DNA of 64,000 nucleotides from Bacteroidota bacterium (GTDB lineage Bacteria > Bacteroidota > Bacteroidia > Flavobacteriales > Weeksellaceae): NCBI GenBank assembly GCA_023457935.1, contig JAEXBA010000066.1:25203-89202 (forward strand), read 5' to 3'. A program made the position numbers and the translations under genes. Under the pieces are notes generated by a model. That model searched no databases, was not told where the DNA came from, and saw nothing but the letters and a program-made list of their open reading frames with translations. Positions 54,173 through 61,988 of the stretch are shown here, one piece after another. Position 1 is the stretch's first letter, and every line of letters starts with the position of its first letter.

Positions 54173-56770
54173 ATGAAAAAACAATTATTAATTCTGATTC
54201 TGGGAACTTTCACGTTTCTGCTTGGCTCGCCAAAACTGAAGGCACAAACATGCCCGGCATCAGTAACGGCCTCGGCAACGCCAACAGCCAGAACCTGTAA
54301 CGCGAACGGAAGTATAAGTGTAACAGTATCCGATTTCGCAGACGTTTCCCTGGTTCTGCTTAATGGCGGTCAAGTTGTCCAGCAGGTCAATCCCAACTCA
54401 AGTCCTCATAATTTCACTTCCCTGAACCCAGGAAATTATCAGGTAAGAATTATCTGCCGCGACAATCAGAATATTGTTTATCAAACAATTGATGTAACAG
54501 TAAATGATAATTATGTTCCCATTACAAACGCAAATATTTCGGTTTCGGATGTTTGTACCAGTTTTGCGCAAGGAGGTAATATCAATATCAGCAGTGTAAC
54601 CGGTGGTGTACCGGCATATCAGGTTTCGATTATCAAGAATAACGACCCTGCATACAGTGATGCGCTCAGTTCCTATCAACCCATGACACTTCCTTTCACC
54701 AAGAATGTTACTGAGTTCGGAACTTACCAGGTAAGAATAAAGGATGCATGCGGACCTTATAAAACCTTTACGGTAACTTTGAGCCCAAGCTTAAATGGCG
54801 TGCGGTTCTATTGGATGCCAAAAGCCAAATGCGGATCAACAACTCATGCAGTAGCGCACAACTGGTATGCCAATGATGTAATTACAGGTGGAACGGTTGA
54901 TATCAGCACTTATCAGCAACTTCAGCTTGTAATCCGCGATACGAATGCAACAGGTGCCATTCTTTACACAGGAACCTATAACGGAACTCCTTTTGAGTAT
55001 CAGATGAGTCCGACGCATTCCTATTACATCACTTCCACCAACCTTTGCGGGATTTCTACATCATACACGCATACCCTTGACAATCCTAATAATAACCCGG
55101 AATTTCACACCTTTACTCCTATTGCCTCAACAGGAGGATGCGGCGCTGCTGAAACAGAGACCATCACTATATTTTTCGCAAATCAAAGTTTTTGGAATTA
55201 TCCGGTGACTGTTACGGTAAAAAACTCAGCAGGAGCTACTGTCTACACTTCTTCTCCATTCACCGGTTCCACATGGTCAAGAAGCGGACTTCCTGTTGAT
55301 ACCTATGAAATTACGGTAACGGACAGCTGTAATCCTGCCAATTCTGCAACAAAAACAGTTGCCAATCCTGTAAATGCGGGAGCTCCGCATCTGAATCTCT
55401 ACCAGACACAAAAATGGCGCTGCTCCACAGCAATTCCTGCACTCACCCAAACAGGAACCACACAGGCTTTGGTTGAGATTACTGGCTATTTACCTAACAG
55501 AAGCGCCGCAACTGTAACTATTATTGCCGGGCCATCCAATGTTGGAGTTGCCGGAGGTTACGTTGACAACCAGTATTGGGGATGGAGCAACATGCTACCC
55601 GGAACGTATACCTACCGAATCAATGATGGATGCGGTGGCGCTCCCATCACAGGTACTTTTATTGTCCCTAATGAAGCTTGGAGACTTCTGCACCAATCGG
55701 TTACCTCAACCGCTACGTCAACCTGTACCGGTAATGGAAGTATAACATCAAACGTGATTTACGACGGAAGTTACATTTTTATGGTTGAGTTGCTTAACGC
55801 AGCGGGCACAGTGCTTCAATCCAACACCACCGGAAATTTCACCAATATCCCAGCAGGTACTTACAAAACAAGACTTAGAGTTGCTCCTAACTGTCTTGCA
55901 CAACCCTATTACCTGGACGGAAGCGAAGTTACCATCACCAACGCTGCCGGCGGAATATCAATTTTACCGGGTTCTACGGGTGTGATCTGTGAAGATTCGA
56001 ATGGCAATCCTCTAAGTACCGGAACCATGTACCTAAATTTTGCCGGTGTTGCCCCATTCAAATTAAGCTATAGACCAGCGTCTGCATCAACTTACACTGT
56101 CGTTACAGGACTGCAGAACAGTTATGCTATCAGCGGACTTACCGCCAATACGCTTTACGACTTTATCCTTGAAGATGCCTGTGGAGCATCAACCCAGAGC
56201 CAAAATTCTATTGGAACAATGGGAGTTCTGACAACTGAAACCACATCACAGCCATGTTATAACCAGCCGTACTATATTGCGATGCGAAATTATTCCGGAG
56301 CGACTTACGAGTGGACCAATCCTCAGGGAGCTGTTGTTTCCAATACAAGAAGTTATTCCGTAGCCACTTACACTGCAGCATATGACGGTCTGTATACGGT
56401 GAAAATCACATGGTCCAACTGTGTAACAAGATATGTAAGAGTTCATATCAGCGGACAGTTCTGTAACAATACCATCGGATGTTTCAGAAATCCTGGAACT
56501 ACTAAACCTGTACTGGATTCAAAACACGGAATTACAGCATTGGGAAGAGCCGGAGCCGATAACAGCAACTGGCCGATGGTTAGAAAAGGCGCGCACACTG
56601 TGCTTGAGGCCAATACAAAAGGTTTTGTAATCAACCGGTTGACTACAGCACAAAAGAATCTGTTGACGCCTGCTGAAGCAATGATGGTTTACGACACAGA
56701 CCTCGACTGTTTAAGCATTTACACAGGCGGTTCATGGAAATGTTACAGTAATCCAGGATGTCCAGATTAA
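54173..56770 (+). CDS. Large secreted beta-repeat protein with a tail-fibre-like C-terminal module
   Basis: 865 residues. Signal peptide KKQLLILILGTFTFLLGSPKLKAQ. The body is a series of roughly 90-130-residue Ig-like modules, each with a Cys pair and similar phrasing (TCNANGSISVTVSDF...LNPGNYQVRI; GGCGAAETETITIFF...LPVDTYEITVTDSC; STCTGNGSITSNVIY...IPAGTYKTRLRV). This resembles the SprB-like repeats of flavobacterial surface adhesins. The C-terminus is not a T9SS type A domain but a module (KGFVINRLTTAQKNLLTPAEAMMVYDTDLDCLSIYTGGSW). The next gene encodes two copies of the same module. Probably a surface adhesin; the export route is unclear. Confidence 0.75.
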   Translation: MKKQLLILILGTFTFLLGSPKLKAQTCPASVTASATPTARTCNANGSISVTVSDFADVSLVLLNGGQVVQQVNPNSSPHNFTSLNPGNYQVRIICRDNQNIVYQTIDVTVNDNYVPITNANISVSDVCTSFAQGGNINISSVTGGVPAYQVSIIKNNDPAYSDALSSYQPMTLPFTKNVTEFGTYQVRIKDACGPYKTFTVTLSPSLNGVRFYWMPKAKCGSTTHAVAHNWYANDVITGGTVDISTYQQLQLVIRDTNATGAILYTGTYNGTPFEYQMSPTHSYYITSTNLCGISTSYTHTLDNPNNNPEFHTFTPIASTGGCGAAETETITIFFANQSFWNYPVTVTVKNSAGATVYTSSPFTGSTWSRSGLPVDTYEITVTDSCNPANSATKTVANPVNAGAPHLNLYQTQKWRCSTAIPALTQTGTTQALVEITGYLPNRSAATVTIIAGPSNVGVAGGYVDNQYWGWSNMLPGTYTYRINDGCGGAPITGTFIVPNEAWRLLHQSVTSTATSTCTGNGSITSNVIYDGSYIFMVELLNAAGTVLQSNTTGNFTNIPAGTYKTRLRVAPNCLAQPYYLDGSEVTITNAAGGISILPGSTGVICEDSNGNPLSTGTMYLNFAGVAPFKLSYRPASASTYTVVTGLQNSYAISGLTANTLYDFILEDACGASTQSQNSIGTMGVLTTETTSQPCYNQPYYIAMRNYSGATYEWTNPQGAVVSNTRSYSVATYTAAYDGLYTVKITWSNCVTRYVRVHISGQFCNNTIGCFRNPGTTKPVLDSKHGITALGRAGADNSNWPMVRKGAHTVLEANTKGFVINRLTTAQKNLLTPAEAMMVYDTDLDCLSIYTGGSWKCYSNPGCPD

Positions 56771-56788
56771 TCTAAAAAAACAACTGAA

Positions 56789-57337
56789 ATGAAAAACAAA
56801 ATATTTATCATCGCTCTTTTGTGCGTTTCTGCAGGTTCATTTGCTCAGGTCATCATCGGACCGGGAAAAACAGCCCCAACCAATTCTTCCGTTTCTCTGG
56901 AGTTCGGAACTGAGGAAAAAGGAATCGTTCTCCCGTGGGTTACAACTGCTGCAGGTGTTGAATCTGCCGCGCAGGCGCAAAACCCTGCACAGACGGTTGC
57001 AGACGGTACTTTAATCATGGACGCTACTGATAAAAAAGTGAAACTGATGCGAAACGGAGCATGGTTCGATATGACACTGGAGCGTAATGGTGTTGTTGAT
57101 ACTGCTCTTCAGAATTCGCTGAGTGACAGAACTGAAGCTAAATCCAGCATCGGAAATCCAACTTCTACACCTGGAATTCTGGTTCTGGAAGACACCAATA
57201 AAGGAATGATACTTCCTCAGGTCGCGTCCTATCTTGATATTTCTTCACCGGCCGCAGGAATTGTTGTTTTCGACACTTCCAAAAAACTGCTGTGTTTCTT
57301 TAACGGAACGCAGTGGACTTTCTGGAAACCACAATAA
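56789..57337 (+). CDS. Small secreted protein with two tail-fibre-like modules
   Basis: 182 residues with a signal peptide (KNKIFIIALLCVSAGSFAQ). Two repeats of a module follow: EKGIVLPWVTTAAGVESA...VADGTLIMDATDKKVKLMRNGAWFDM (about 43-96) and NKGMILPQVASYLDISSPAAGIVVFDTSKKLLCFFNGTQWTFW (about 138-180). The same pattern ends the preceding 865-residue protein 18 bp upstream, so the two are one operon and likely one surface complex. The module pattern (KG-hh-P....D.....G.W) is common in Bacteroidota and in phage tail-fibre ends. Function unknown. Confidence 0.7.
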   Translation: MKNKIFIIALLCVSAGSFAQVIIGPGKTAPTNSSVSLEFGTEEKGIVLPWVTTAAGVESAAQAQNPAQTVADGTLIMDATDKKVKLMRNGAWFDMTLERNGVVDTALQNSLSDRTEAKSSIGNPTSTPGILVLEDTNKGMILPQVASYLDISSPAAGIVVFDTSKKLLCFFNGTQWTFWKPQ

Positions 57338-57360
57338 ACATCAAAATAAACAATTTTAAA

Positions 57361-57388
57361 GGCTGTCCATCAAGACGGTCTTTTTTTG
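57361..57388 (+). terminator. Terminator of the two-gene secreted-protein operon
   Basis: GGCTGTC-CATCAA-GACGGTC (two G-T pairs) followed by seven T. Confidence 0.78.
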
Positions 57389-57475
57389 TCAATATGCTCA
57401 ATTGATTTTTTCAAAGCAAGAAATACTGACTCAGCAATTTTTAAGCGGTAACTTTGGGGAACAAAACAAAGATTT

Positions 57476-58429
57476 ATGACACATAAAAAATACGGCAAAA
57501 CCGATGTAAATGTTTCACCAATTATTTTCGGAGGTAATGTTCTTGGCTGGACTTTAGACGAAAAACAGGGATTTGAAATCCTTGATGAATTTTTTGAAAA
57601 AGGTTTTAATACGATAGACAGCGCAAATATTTATTCCAATTGGGTTCCCGGAAATAACGGCTCAGAAAGCGAAACCATTCTCGGAAAATGGATGAAACAG
57701 AAAAACAACCGACAAGACATCACGGTGATTACAAAAGTTGGCGGTCCGCTTCGTTCCGACAAACCGAATACTTCAAAAAAATTCATTCTTGAGGAAGTGG
57801 AAAATTCTTTGAGACATCTTCAAACCGATTATATCGATATTTATTTCAATCATTTTGATGATTCGGTAACTCCTGTTGAAGAAACGCTTGAAGCATTCGA
57901 CGAAATTGTGAAAAGCGGAAAAGCGCGTGTTGTTGCGGCTTCCAATATTTCTCCTGAACGGCTTACTGAAAGCTTAGAAGTTTCAAAAAATAAAAATCTG
58001 GTCACTTATTCCGGACTGCAGCCTGAATACAATTTGTACGATCGCAGTAAATTCGAAGAAAATTATCTTCCGGTTACCGAAAAAAATGATTTGGCTGTAA
58101 CACCATATTACAGTTTAGCAAGCGGATTTTTAACCGGAAAGTACAAAACCGCGGAAGATTTCAAAAACTCAGCAAGAGGCGCCGGAATTGAAAAACGGTA
58201 TAACAATGAGCGCGGACTAAAAATTCTGAAAGTTTTGAACGAAGTTGCCGAAAAGAACAACACAGGAATGTCGGTCATTGCTTTATCTTGGTTGATGAAG
58301 CAGCCGTTCATCACCGCGCCGATTTCCAGCGGAACGAAAAAACACCACATTGAAGATTTCGTAAAAGCCGCAGAATTCAAACTTTTTGATGAAGATTTCC
58401 ATCAACTTCTGAAAGCAAGCGAATACTAA
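57476..58429 (+). CDS. Aldo/keto reductase
   Basis: 317 residues, the family length. NAD(P)H-dependent carbonyl reductase with a TIM barrel. Seen: FGGNVLGWTLDEKQGFEILDEFFEKGFNTIDSANIYSNW with catalytic Asp and Tyr, ITKVGGPL with the Lys, YIDIYFNHFDDSVTPVEETLEAF with the His, ASNISPERL, GLQPEYNLYDR and ITAPISSGTKKHHIEDFVKA for cofactor binding. It is closest in style to the YghZ/Tas-type reductases. Substrate not predictable. Confidence 0.93.
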   Translation: MTHKKYGKTDVNVSPIIFGGNVLGWTLDEKQGFEILDEFFEKGFNTIDSANIYSNWVPGNNGSESETILGKWMKQKNNRQDITVITKVGGPLRSDKPNTSKKFILEEVENSLRHLQTDYIDIYFNHFDDSVTPVEETLEAFDEIVKSGKARVVAASNISPERLTESLEVSKNKNLVTYSGLQPEYNLYDRSKFEENYLPVTEKNDLAVTPYYSLASGFLTGKYKTAEDFKNSARGAGIEKRYNNERGLKILKVLNEVAEKNNTGMSVIALSWLMKQPFITAPISSGTKKHHIEDFVKAAEFKLFDEDFHQLLKASEY

Positions 58430-58436
58430 AATTAAG

Positions 58437-58461
58437 AGTCACCCAAAAGGTGGCTTTTTTT
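58437..58461 (+). terminator. Terminator of the aldo/keto reductase gene
   Basis: GTCACC-CAAAA-GGTGGC (one G-T pair at the base) followed by seven T. Confidence 0.85.
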
Positions 58462-58505
58462 GTGACAAAATTTCACACCCGGAAATGAAAATCTGCCAAA
58501 ATTTT

Positions 58506-58536
58506 CTGAAATCTGAAATCTGAAATCTGAAATCTG
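58506..58536. repeat. Heptamer tandem array (CTGAAAT)4 upstream of groES
   Basis: Four perfect CTGAAAT units plus CTG. It lies between the aldo/keto reductase terminator and groES, inside the likely groES promoter region. Confidence 0.88.
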
Positions 58537-58596
58537 TATTGGCAAAGTATTGGAGAAAAGATGGACAAGCAAATAATTAATCTAAAATAAATATTT

Positions 58597-58875
58597 ATGT
58601 CAGTAAATTTTAAACCGTTAGCAGACCGCGTGTTGGTAGAGCCAATGGCTGCAGAAACGAAAACCGCTTCAGGAATCATCATTCCGGACACCGCAAAAGA
58701 AAAACCGCAGGAAGGAACTGTTGTAGCAGTTGGTCCGGGTAAAAAAGACGAACCAATGACAGTAAACGTTGGCGACAAAGTTCTTTACGGAAAATACTCA
58801 GGAACAGAACTGAAATTCGAAGGAAAAGATTATCTGATTGTAAAAGAAGGCGATCTTCTGGGAATTGTTGGGTAA
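58597..58875 (+). CDS. groES: Co-chaperonin GroES
   Basis: 92 residues. Seen: FKPLADRVLVEPMAAETKTASGIIIPDTAKEKPQEGTVVAVGPGK with the mobile loop, then VGDKVLYGKYSGTELKFEGKDYLIVKEGDLLGIV. It caps the GroEL ring. groEL is in the same direction but displaced by an inserted four-helix-bundle gene. The TAA stop is the first triplet of a heptamer array. No CIRCE element was seen upstream. Confidence 0.97.
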   Translation: MSVNFKPLADRVLVEPMAAETKTASGIIIPDTAKEKPQEGTVVAVGPGKKDEPMTVNVGDKVLYGKYSGTELKFEGKDYLIVKEGDLLGIVG

Positions 58876-58907
58876 TTGCCGTAGGCAATACGCTGTAAGC
58901 TATAAGC
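58873..58907. repeat. Heptamer array from the groES stop to the four-helix-bundle start
   Basis: Five units in perfect register, each ending GC: TAATTGC, CGTAGGC, AATACGC, TGTAAGC, TATAAGC. The first unit contains the groES stop codon; the next gene's ATG is 2 nt after the last. The first units fold as ATTGCC-GTA-GGCAAT. Confidence 0.88.
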
Positions 58908-58908
58908 A

Positions 58909-59265
58909 ATGAGGGATTTCAGAAAATACGATATATGGCAGTTAAGTCACGAATTCGTTTTGGATATTTATCTGATTTCTAAAAATTTCCCGAAAGAAGA
59001 ACAGTTCAACATAACTTCTCAATTGCGAAGAGCCAGCGTTTCGATAGCAACAAATATTGCTGAAGGTTGCGGACGAAAAAGCGACAAAGAATTTAATCAG
59101 TTCTTAAACATTGCTTTAGGATCCGTTTCAGAAACAGAATATCTCATAATTCTTTCAAAAGATTTATCATTACTTGACGAACAAATCTCGGCAAGTCTCT
59201 TAGAAAGAATCAATCACATCAAAAGCAAAATTTATAAATTAAAAGAAGTTTTAAACCAGCATTAA
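58909..59265 (+). CDS. Four-helix-bundle protein (S23/TIGR02436 type), copy B, inside groESL
   Basis: 118 residues. Family motifs: MRDFRKYDIWQLSHEFVLDIY, FPKEEQFNITSQLRRASVSIATNIAEGCGRKSDKEFNQFLNIALGS and VSETEYLIILSKDL. Clearly a different subfamily from copy A at 16.2 kb, which has RSGTSVGANIEEAIG instead of RRASVSIATNIAEGCG. It sits between groES and groEL on the same strand, where normally nothing is found, and is bordered on both sides by heptamer arrays. Its AUG is in the repeat context (TATAAGC AATGAGG). Looks like an inserted unit. Function unknown. Confidence 0.9.
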   Translation: MRDFRKYDIWQLSHEFVLDIYLISKNFPKEEQFNITSQLRRASVSIATNIAEGCGRKSDKEFNQFLNIALGSVSETEYLIILSKDLSLLDEQISASLLERINHIKSKIYKLKEVLNQH

Positions 59266-59300
59266 GAAAAGCATGAAGCTTATCGCTTAATGCCTAAAGC
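59266..59300. repeat. Heptamer array between four-helix-bundle gene and groEL
   Basis: Begins right after the TAA stop: GAAAAGC, ATGAAGC, TTATCGC, TTAATGC, CTAAAGC, all 7 nt and ending GC. The groEL ATG is 10 nt further on. Confidence 0.85.
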
Positions 59301-59309
59301 ATTAAAAAT

Positions 59310-60932
59310 ATGGCAAAAGAAATAAAATTCGATATCGAATCAAGAGACGCACTGAAAAGAGGTGTTGATGCTCTTGCAAACGCAGTAAAAGTAACTTTGG
59401 GTCCGAAAGGACGTAACGTGGTAATCGAGAAATCTTTCGGTGCACCGCACGTTACCAAAGACGGAGTTTCCGTAGCAAAAGAAATTGAGCTGGAAGACAA
59501 AGTAGAAAACATGGGTGCTCAAATGGTGAAGGAAGTTGCTTCCAAAACCAATGACATCGCAGGTGACGGAACAACTACTGCGACAGTTTTGGCTCAGGCA
59601 ATCGTTCGCGAAGGTCTGAAAAACGTTGCTGCAGGTGCAAACCCAATGGATCTGAAAAGAGGAATTGACAAAGCTGTAACTGCCGTTGTTGAAAACCTAA
59701 AATCTCAGTCTCAGGAAGTAGGTGAAAGCGCTGAAAAAATCAAGCAGGTTGCTTCAATTTCTGCAAACAACGACGATACTATCGGAACTTTAATCGCTGA
59801 AGCTTTCGGAAAAGTTGGTAAAGAAGGTGTAATCACTGTTGAAGAAGCAAAAGGAACCGATACAACGGTTGACGTTGTGGAAGGTATGCAGTTCGACAGA
59901 GGTTATCAGTCACCATATTTCGTAACCAATCCTGAAAAAATGGTTGCAGAACTTGAAAATCCTTACATCCTTTTGGTTGAGAAAAAAATCTCTTCAATGA
60001 AAGAATTGCTTCCAGTTTTGGAACCGGTTGCACAGGCAGGAAAATCCCTTCTAATTATTTCTGAAGAAGTTGAAGGTGAAGCTTTGGCAACTTTGGTTGT
60101 AAACAAATTGAGAGGATCTCTGAAAATCGCTGCTGTAAAAGCTCCTGGATTCGGTGACAGAAGAAAAGCAATGCTGGAAGATATCGCAATCTTGACAGGC
60201 GGACAGGTAATTTCTGAAGAAAGAGGTTTCACTATGGAAAACGCTACGTTGGAAATGTTGGGAACTGCAGAAAAAATTACCATCGACAAAGACAATACAA
60301 CAATCGTAAACGGCGGTGGCGACGAAGCTCAGATCAAAGGAAGAGTAAACCAGATCAAAGCGCAGATGGAAACCACAACTTCCGATTACGACAGAGAAAA
60401 ACTTCAGGAACGTCTTGCAAAATTGGCAGGCGGAGTTGCTGTACTATACGTGGGTGCTGCTTCCGAAGTGGAAATGAAAGAGAAAAAAGACCGTGTTGAT
60501 GACGCACTTCATGCAACAAGAGCTGCTGTAGAAGAAGGATTTGTTCCGGGTGGTGGTGTTGCTTTGGTGAGAAGTATTTCTGCCCTTGACATCACAGGTG
60601 AAAACCAGGACGAAACAACCGGTATCAAAATCGTAAAAAGAGCGATTGAAGAGCCGCTAAGACAAATCGTTGCCAACGCAGGTGGCGAAGGTTCTGTAAT
60701 CGTGGCGAAAGTTGCGGACGGAACTGCAGATTTCGGTTACAATGCGAAAAACGACGAGTACGTTCAGATGTACGAAGCCGGAATTATCGACCCTACAAAA
60801 GTAGTTCGTGTAGCCCTTGAAAACGCTGCTTCCGTTGCAGGAATGCTGTTAACTACTGAATGTGTGGTTACTGAAGTTCCGAAAGACGAACCAGCAATGC
60901 CAATGGGTGGCGGAATGCCGGGAATGATGTAA
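59310..60932 (+). CDS. groEL: Chaperonin GroEL
   Basis: 540 residues. ATP-driven protein-folding ring. Seen: LGPKGRNVVIEKSFGAPHVTKDGVSVAKEIEL, AGDGTTTATVLAQAIVREGLKNVAAGANPMDLKRGID, SANNDDTIGTLIAEAFGKVGKEGVITVEEAKG, LRGSLKIAAVKAPGFGDRRKAMLEDIAILTGG, EEGFVPGGGVALVRSI, and the Gly/Met-rich tail PAMPMGGGMPGMM. Codon use is strongly biased as in gap. It is separated from groES by about 430 bp because of the inserted gene. Confidence 0.98.
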   Translation: MAKEIKFDIESRDALKRGVDALANAVKVTLGPKGRNVVIEKSFGAPHVTKDGVSVAKEIELEDKVENMGAQMVKEVASKTNDIAGDGTTTATVLAQAIVREGLKNVAAGANPMDLKRGIDKAVTAVVENLKSQSQEVGESAEKIKQVASISANNDDTIGTLIAEAFGKVGKEGVITVEEAKGTDTTVDVVEGMQFDRGYQSPYFVTNPEKMVAELENPYILLVEKKISSMKELLPVLEPVAQAGKSLLIISEEVEGEALATLVVNKLRGSLKIAAVKAPGFGDRRKAMLEDIAILTGGQVISEERGFTMENATLEMLGTAEKITIDKDNTTIVNGGGDEAQIKGRVNQIKAQMETTTSDYDREKLQERLAKLAGGVAVLYVGAASEVEMKEKKDRVDDALHATRAAVEEGFVPGGGVALVRSISALDITGENQDETTGIKIVKRAIEEPLRQIVANAGGEGSVIVAKVADGTADFGYNAKNDEYVQMYEAGIIDPTKVVRVALENAASVAGMLLTTECVVTEVPKDEPAMPMGGGMPGMM

Positions 60933-60978
60933 AAGCCGTAGGCTTTACGCAATAAGCTATAGGCATAAAGCTTACAGC
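60930..60978. repeat. Heptamer array starting at the groEL stop codon
   Basis: Seven perfect 7-nt units, each ending GC: TAAAAGC, CGTAGGC, TTTACGC, AATAAGC, TATAGGC, ATAAAGC, TTACAGC. The first contains the groEL TAA. Units 2-5 are nearly the same as the groES-side array; the hairpin here is AAAGCC-GTA-GGCTTT. Confidence 0.9.
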
Positions 60979-60982
60979 AAAA

Positions 60983-61013
60983 ATAAAATCCGTTCAATTT
61001 TTTGGACGGATTT
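60983..61013 (+). terminator. Terminator after groEL
   Basis: AAATCCGT...GGACGGATTT with a T-rich loop and TTTTTT tail, just past the heptamer array. Confidence 0.85.
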
Positions 61014-61053
61014 TTTCATAAGATCAAAAACTAATCACAAAACCATTATTCCA

Positions 61054-61090
61054 CTAAACTACTCAAAAATTTAACTACTCAACTACTTAA
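61054..61090. repeat. Short AACTACT-type direct repeats
   Basis: AAACTACTC, then TTAACTACTC and AACTACTT with 7/8-nt spacing: a weaker, degenerate array of the same style, not adjacent to a stop codon. Confidence 0.5.
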
Positions 61091-61095
61091 GATAA

Positions 61096-61210
61096 GGAGC
61101 CGGGAACCTGCTCTCCACTGTATCTTTTTTGGTGATAGAAATGTCATTGAGTCTATTGAAATGCCGAATTCACCAAAAAAGGATGCCGTTGCGATCAGGG
61201 CTAGAAATTC
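61096..61210. repeat. Palindromic interspersed element, copy 2
   Basis: Arms ATCTTTTTTGGTGA (61122-61135) and TTCACCAAAAAAGGAT (61169-61184) enclose a 33-nt loop. The left flank (CTCTCCACTGT) and right flank (GCCGTTGCGATCAGGGCTAG) match the element type at 23.4 kb (TCCACTACA and CGTTACCATCGCTA). No coding potential. Confidence 0.65.
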
Positions 61211-61263
61211 GGAATTCAAATTTAACTTCCGCTTCAATTCACCATCTATCCTAAAACAACTTT

Positions 61264-61683
61264 ATGAAAACTACAAAAACAGCATTTGTAATTCTCGCAT
61301 TTTCTCTTTTTTCTTTTGGCTTATTTTCTTCACAAAAGAGAACTTTAAACGATAATCCAACAAAAACCGACACTGTAAATGTTAAAAAAGTAACAGTCGA
61401 TGGATACGAAGTTCATCTTCCGACAGTAGCAACATTTGACAATATTGATTTTCTGATGAAAGAAAAGAAAGCCGTAATTTATCATTACGGTTTTGCGCCG
61501 GTTTACAATGCCGAATTCGAGAAAAAATACGGCGTGAAAATCGTCAATCAGGGATGCGTGGTGATGCCCGGAGAAAATGACAAAAGTGATAAGAACAATC
61601 TGGTTGTTTCAGAATTCCTGACTAAAAACTTCGGTGAAGCATGGAAAAAAGATTTAGGATTCCAGCTTTTCGGAACAGAATAA
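61264..61683 (+). CDS. Small exported protein of unknown function with FEKKYG motif
   Basis: 139 residues. Signal peptide (KTTKTAFVILAFSLFSFGLFSS), then a short Lys/Thr linker and a compact domain with VIYHYGFAPVYNAEFEKKYGVKIVNQGCVVMPGENDK and a terminal FLTKNFGEAWKKDLGFQLF. Small FEKKY-type proteins occur in Chryseobacterium and relatives; no function is known. It converges end to end (no gap) with a damaged gene on the other strand. Confidence 0.72.
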   Translation: MKTTKTAFVILAFSLFSFGLFSSQKRTLNDNPTKTDTVNVKKVTVDGYEVHLPTVATFDNIDFLMKEKKAVIYHYGFAPVYNAEFEKKYGVKIVNQGCVVMPGENDKSDKNNLVVSEFLTKNFGEAWKKDLGFQLFGTE

Positions 61684-61899
61684 TTACGAATACGCTTCCT
61701 TAAACTGCGCAATCAGTTCATCCAGTTTGTGGCGCTGAACATAAACGGTCTTCACCTCATCATATCGCGGAGATTTGTAAAACACTTCATGAAAATCCAT
61801 TGAACCGTTCCCTACTTTCACGATTTTAATAACTTCAATATTCAGTTGTTTTAATTCCTTCTTAAGTTCGCGAAACTCATCCTGTATATGTTGTCACAT
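61684..61899 (-). pseudogene. Small damaged gene with an in-frame stop right after the ATG
   Basis: On the minus strand the best start is ATG at 61899, but the second codon is TGA. The remaining 69 codons are open (QHIQDEFRELKKELKQLNIE...FHEVFYKSPRYDEVKTVYVQRHKLDELIAQFKEAY) with a convincing charged, helical composition. An intact version might begin Met-xxx-Gln-His-Ile. The only other in-frame ATG is at 61800 and would keep 38 residues. A TAATTTTA box lies just upstream. It is either a nonsense mutation or a small protein from a non-standard start. Confidence 0.45.
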
Positions 61900-61940
61900 T
61901 TTGTTTTTTCTAAAATTACGGTTATTCTCTCTATCAACAA

Positions 61941-61971
61941 AAAAATCCGGCAATAATAACTGCCGGATTTT
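61941..61971 (-). terminator. Terminator after the superoxide dismutase gene
   Basis: AAATCCGGCA-ATAATAAC-TGCCGGATTT: 10-bp perfect stem with a poly-T tail on the minus strand, 18 bp after the stop. Confidence 0.9.
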
Positions 61972-61988
61972 AGTATTTTCACTGGTTT

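Noticed and set aside
58430..58596. CIRCE/HrcA operator upstream of groES
   Set aside because: No TTAGCACTC-N9-GAGTGCTAA inverted repeat was found in the gap.
58506..60978. Possible CRISPR array because of regular short repeats
   Set aside because: Units are 7 nt with no spacers, and no cas genes are present.
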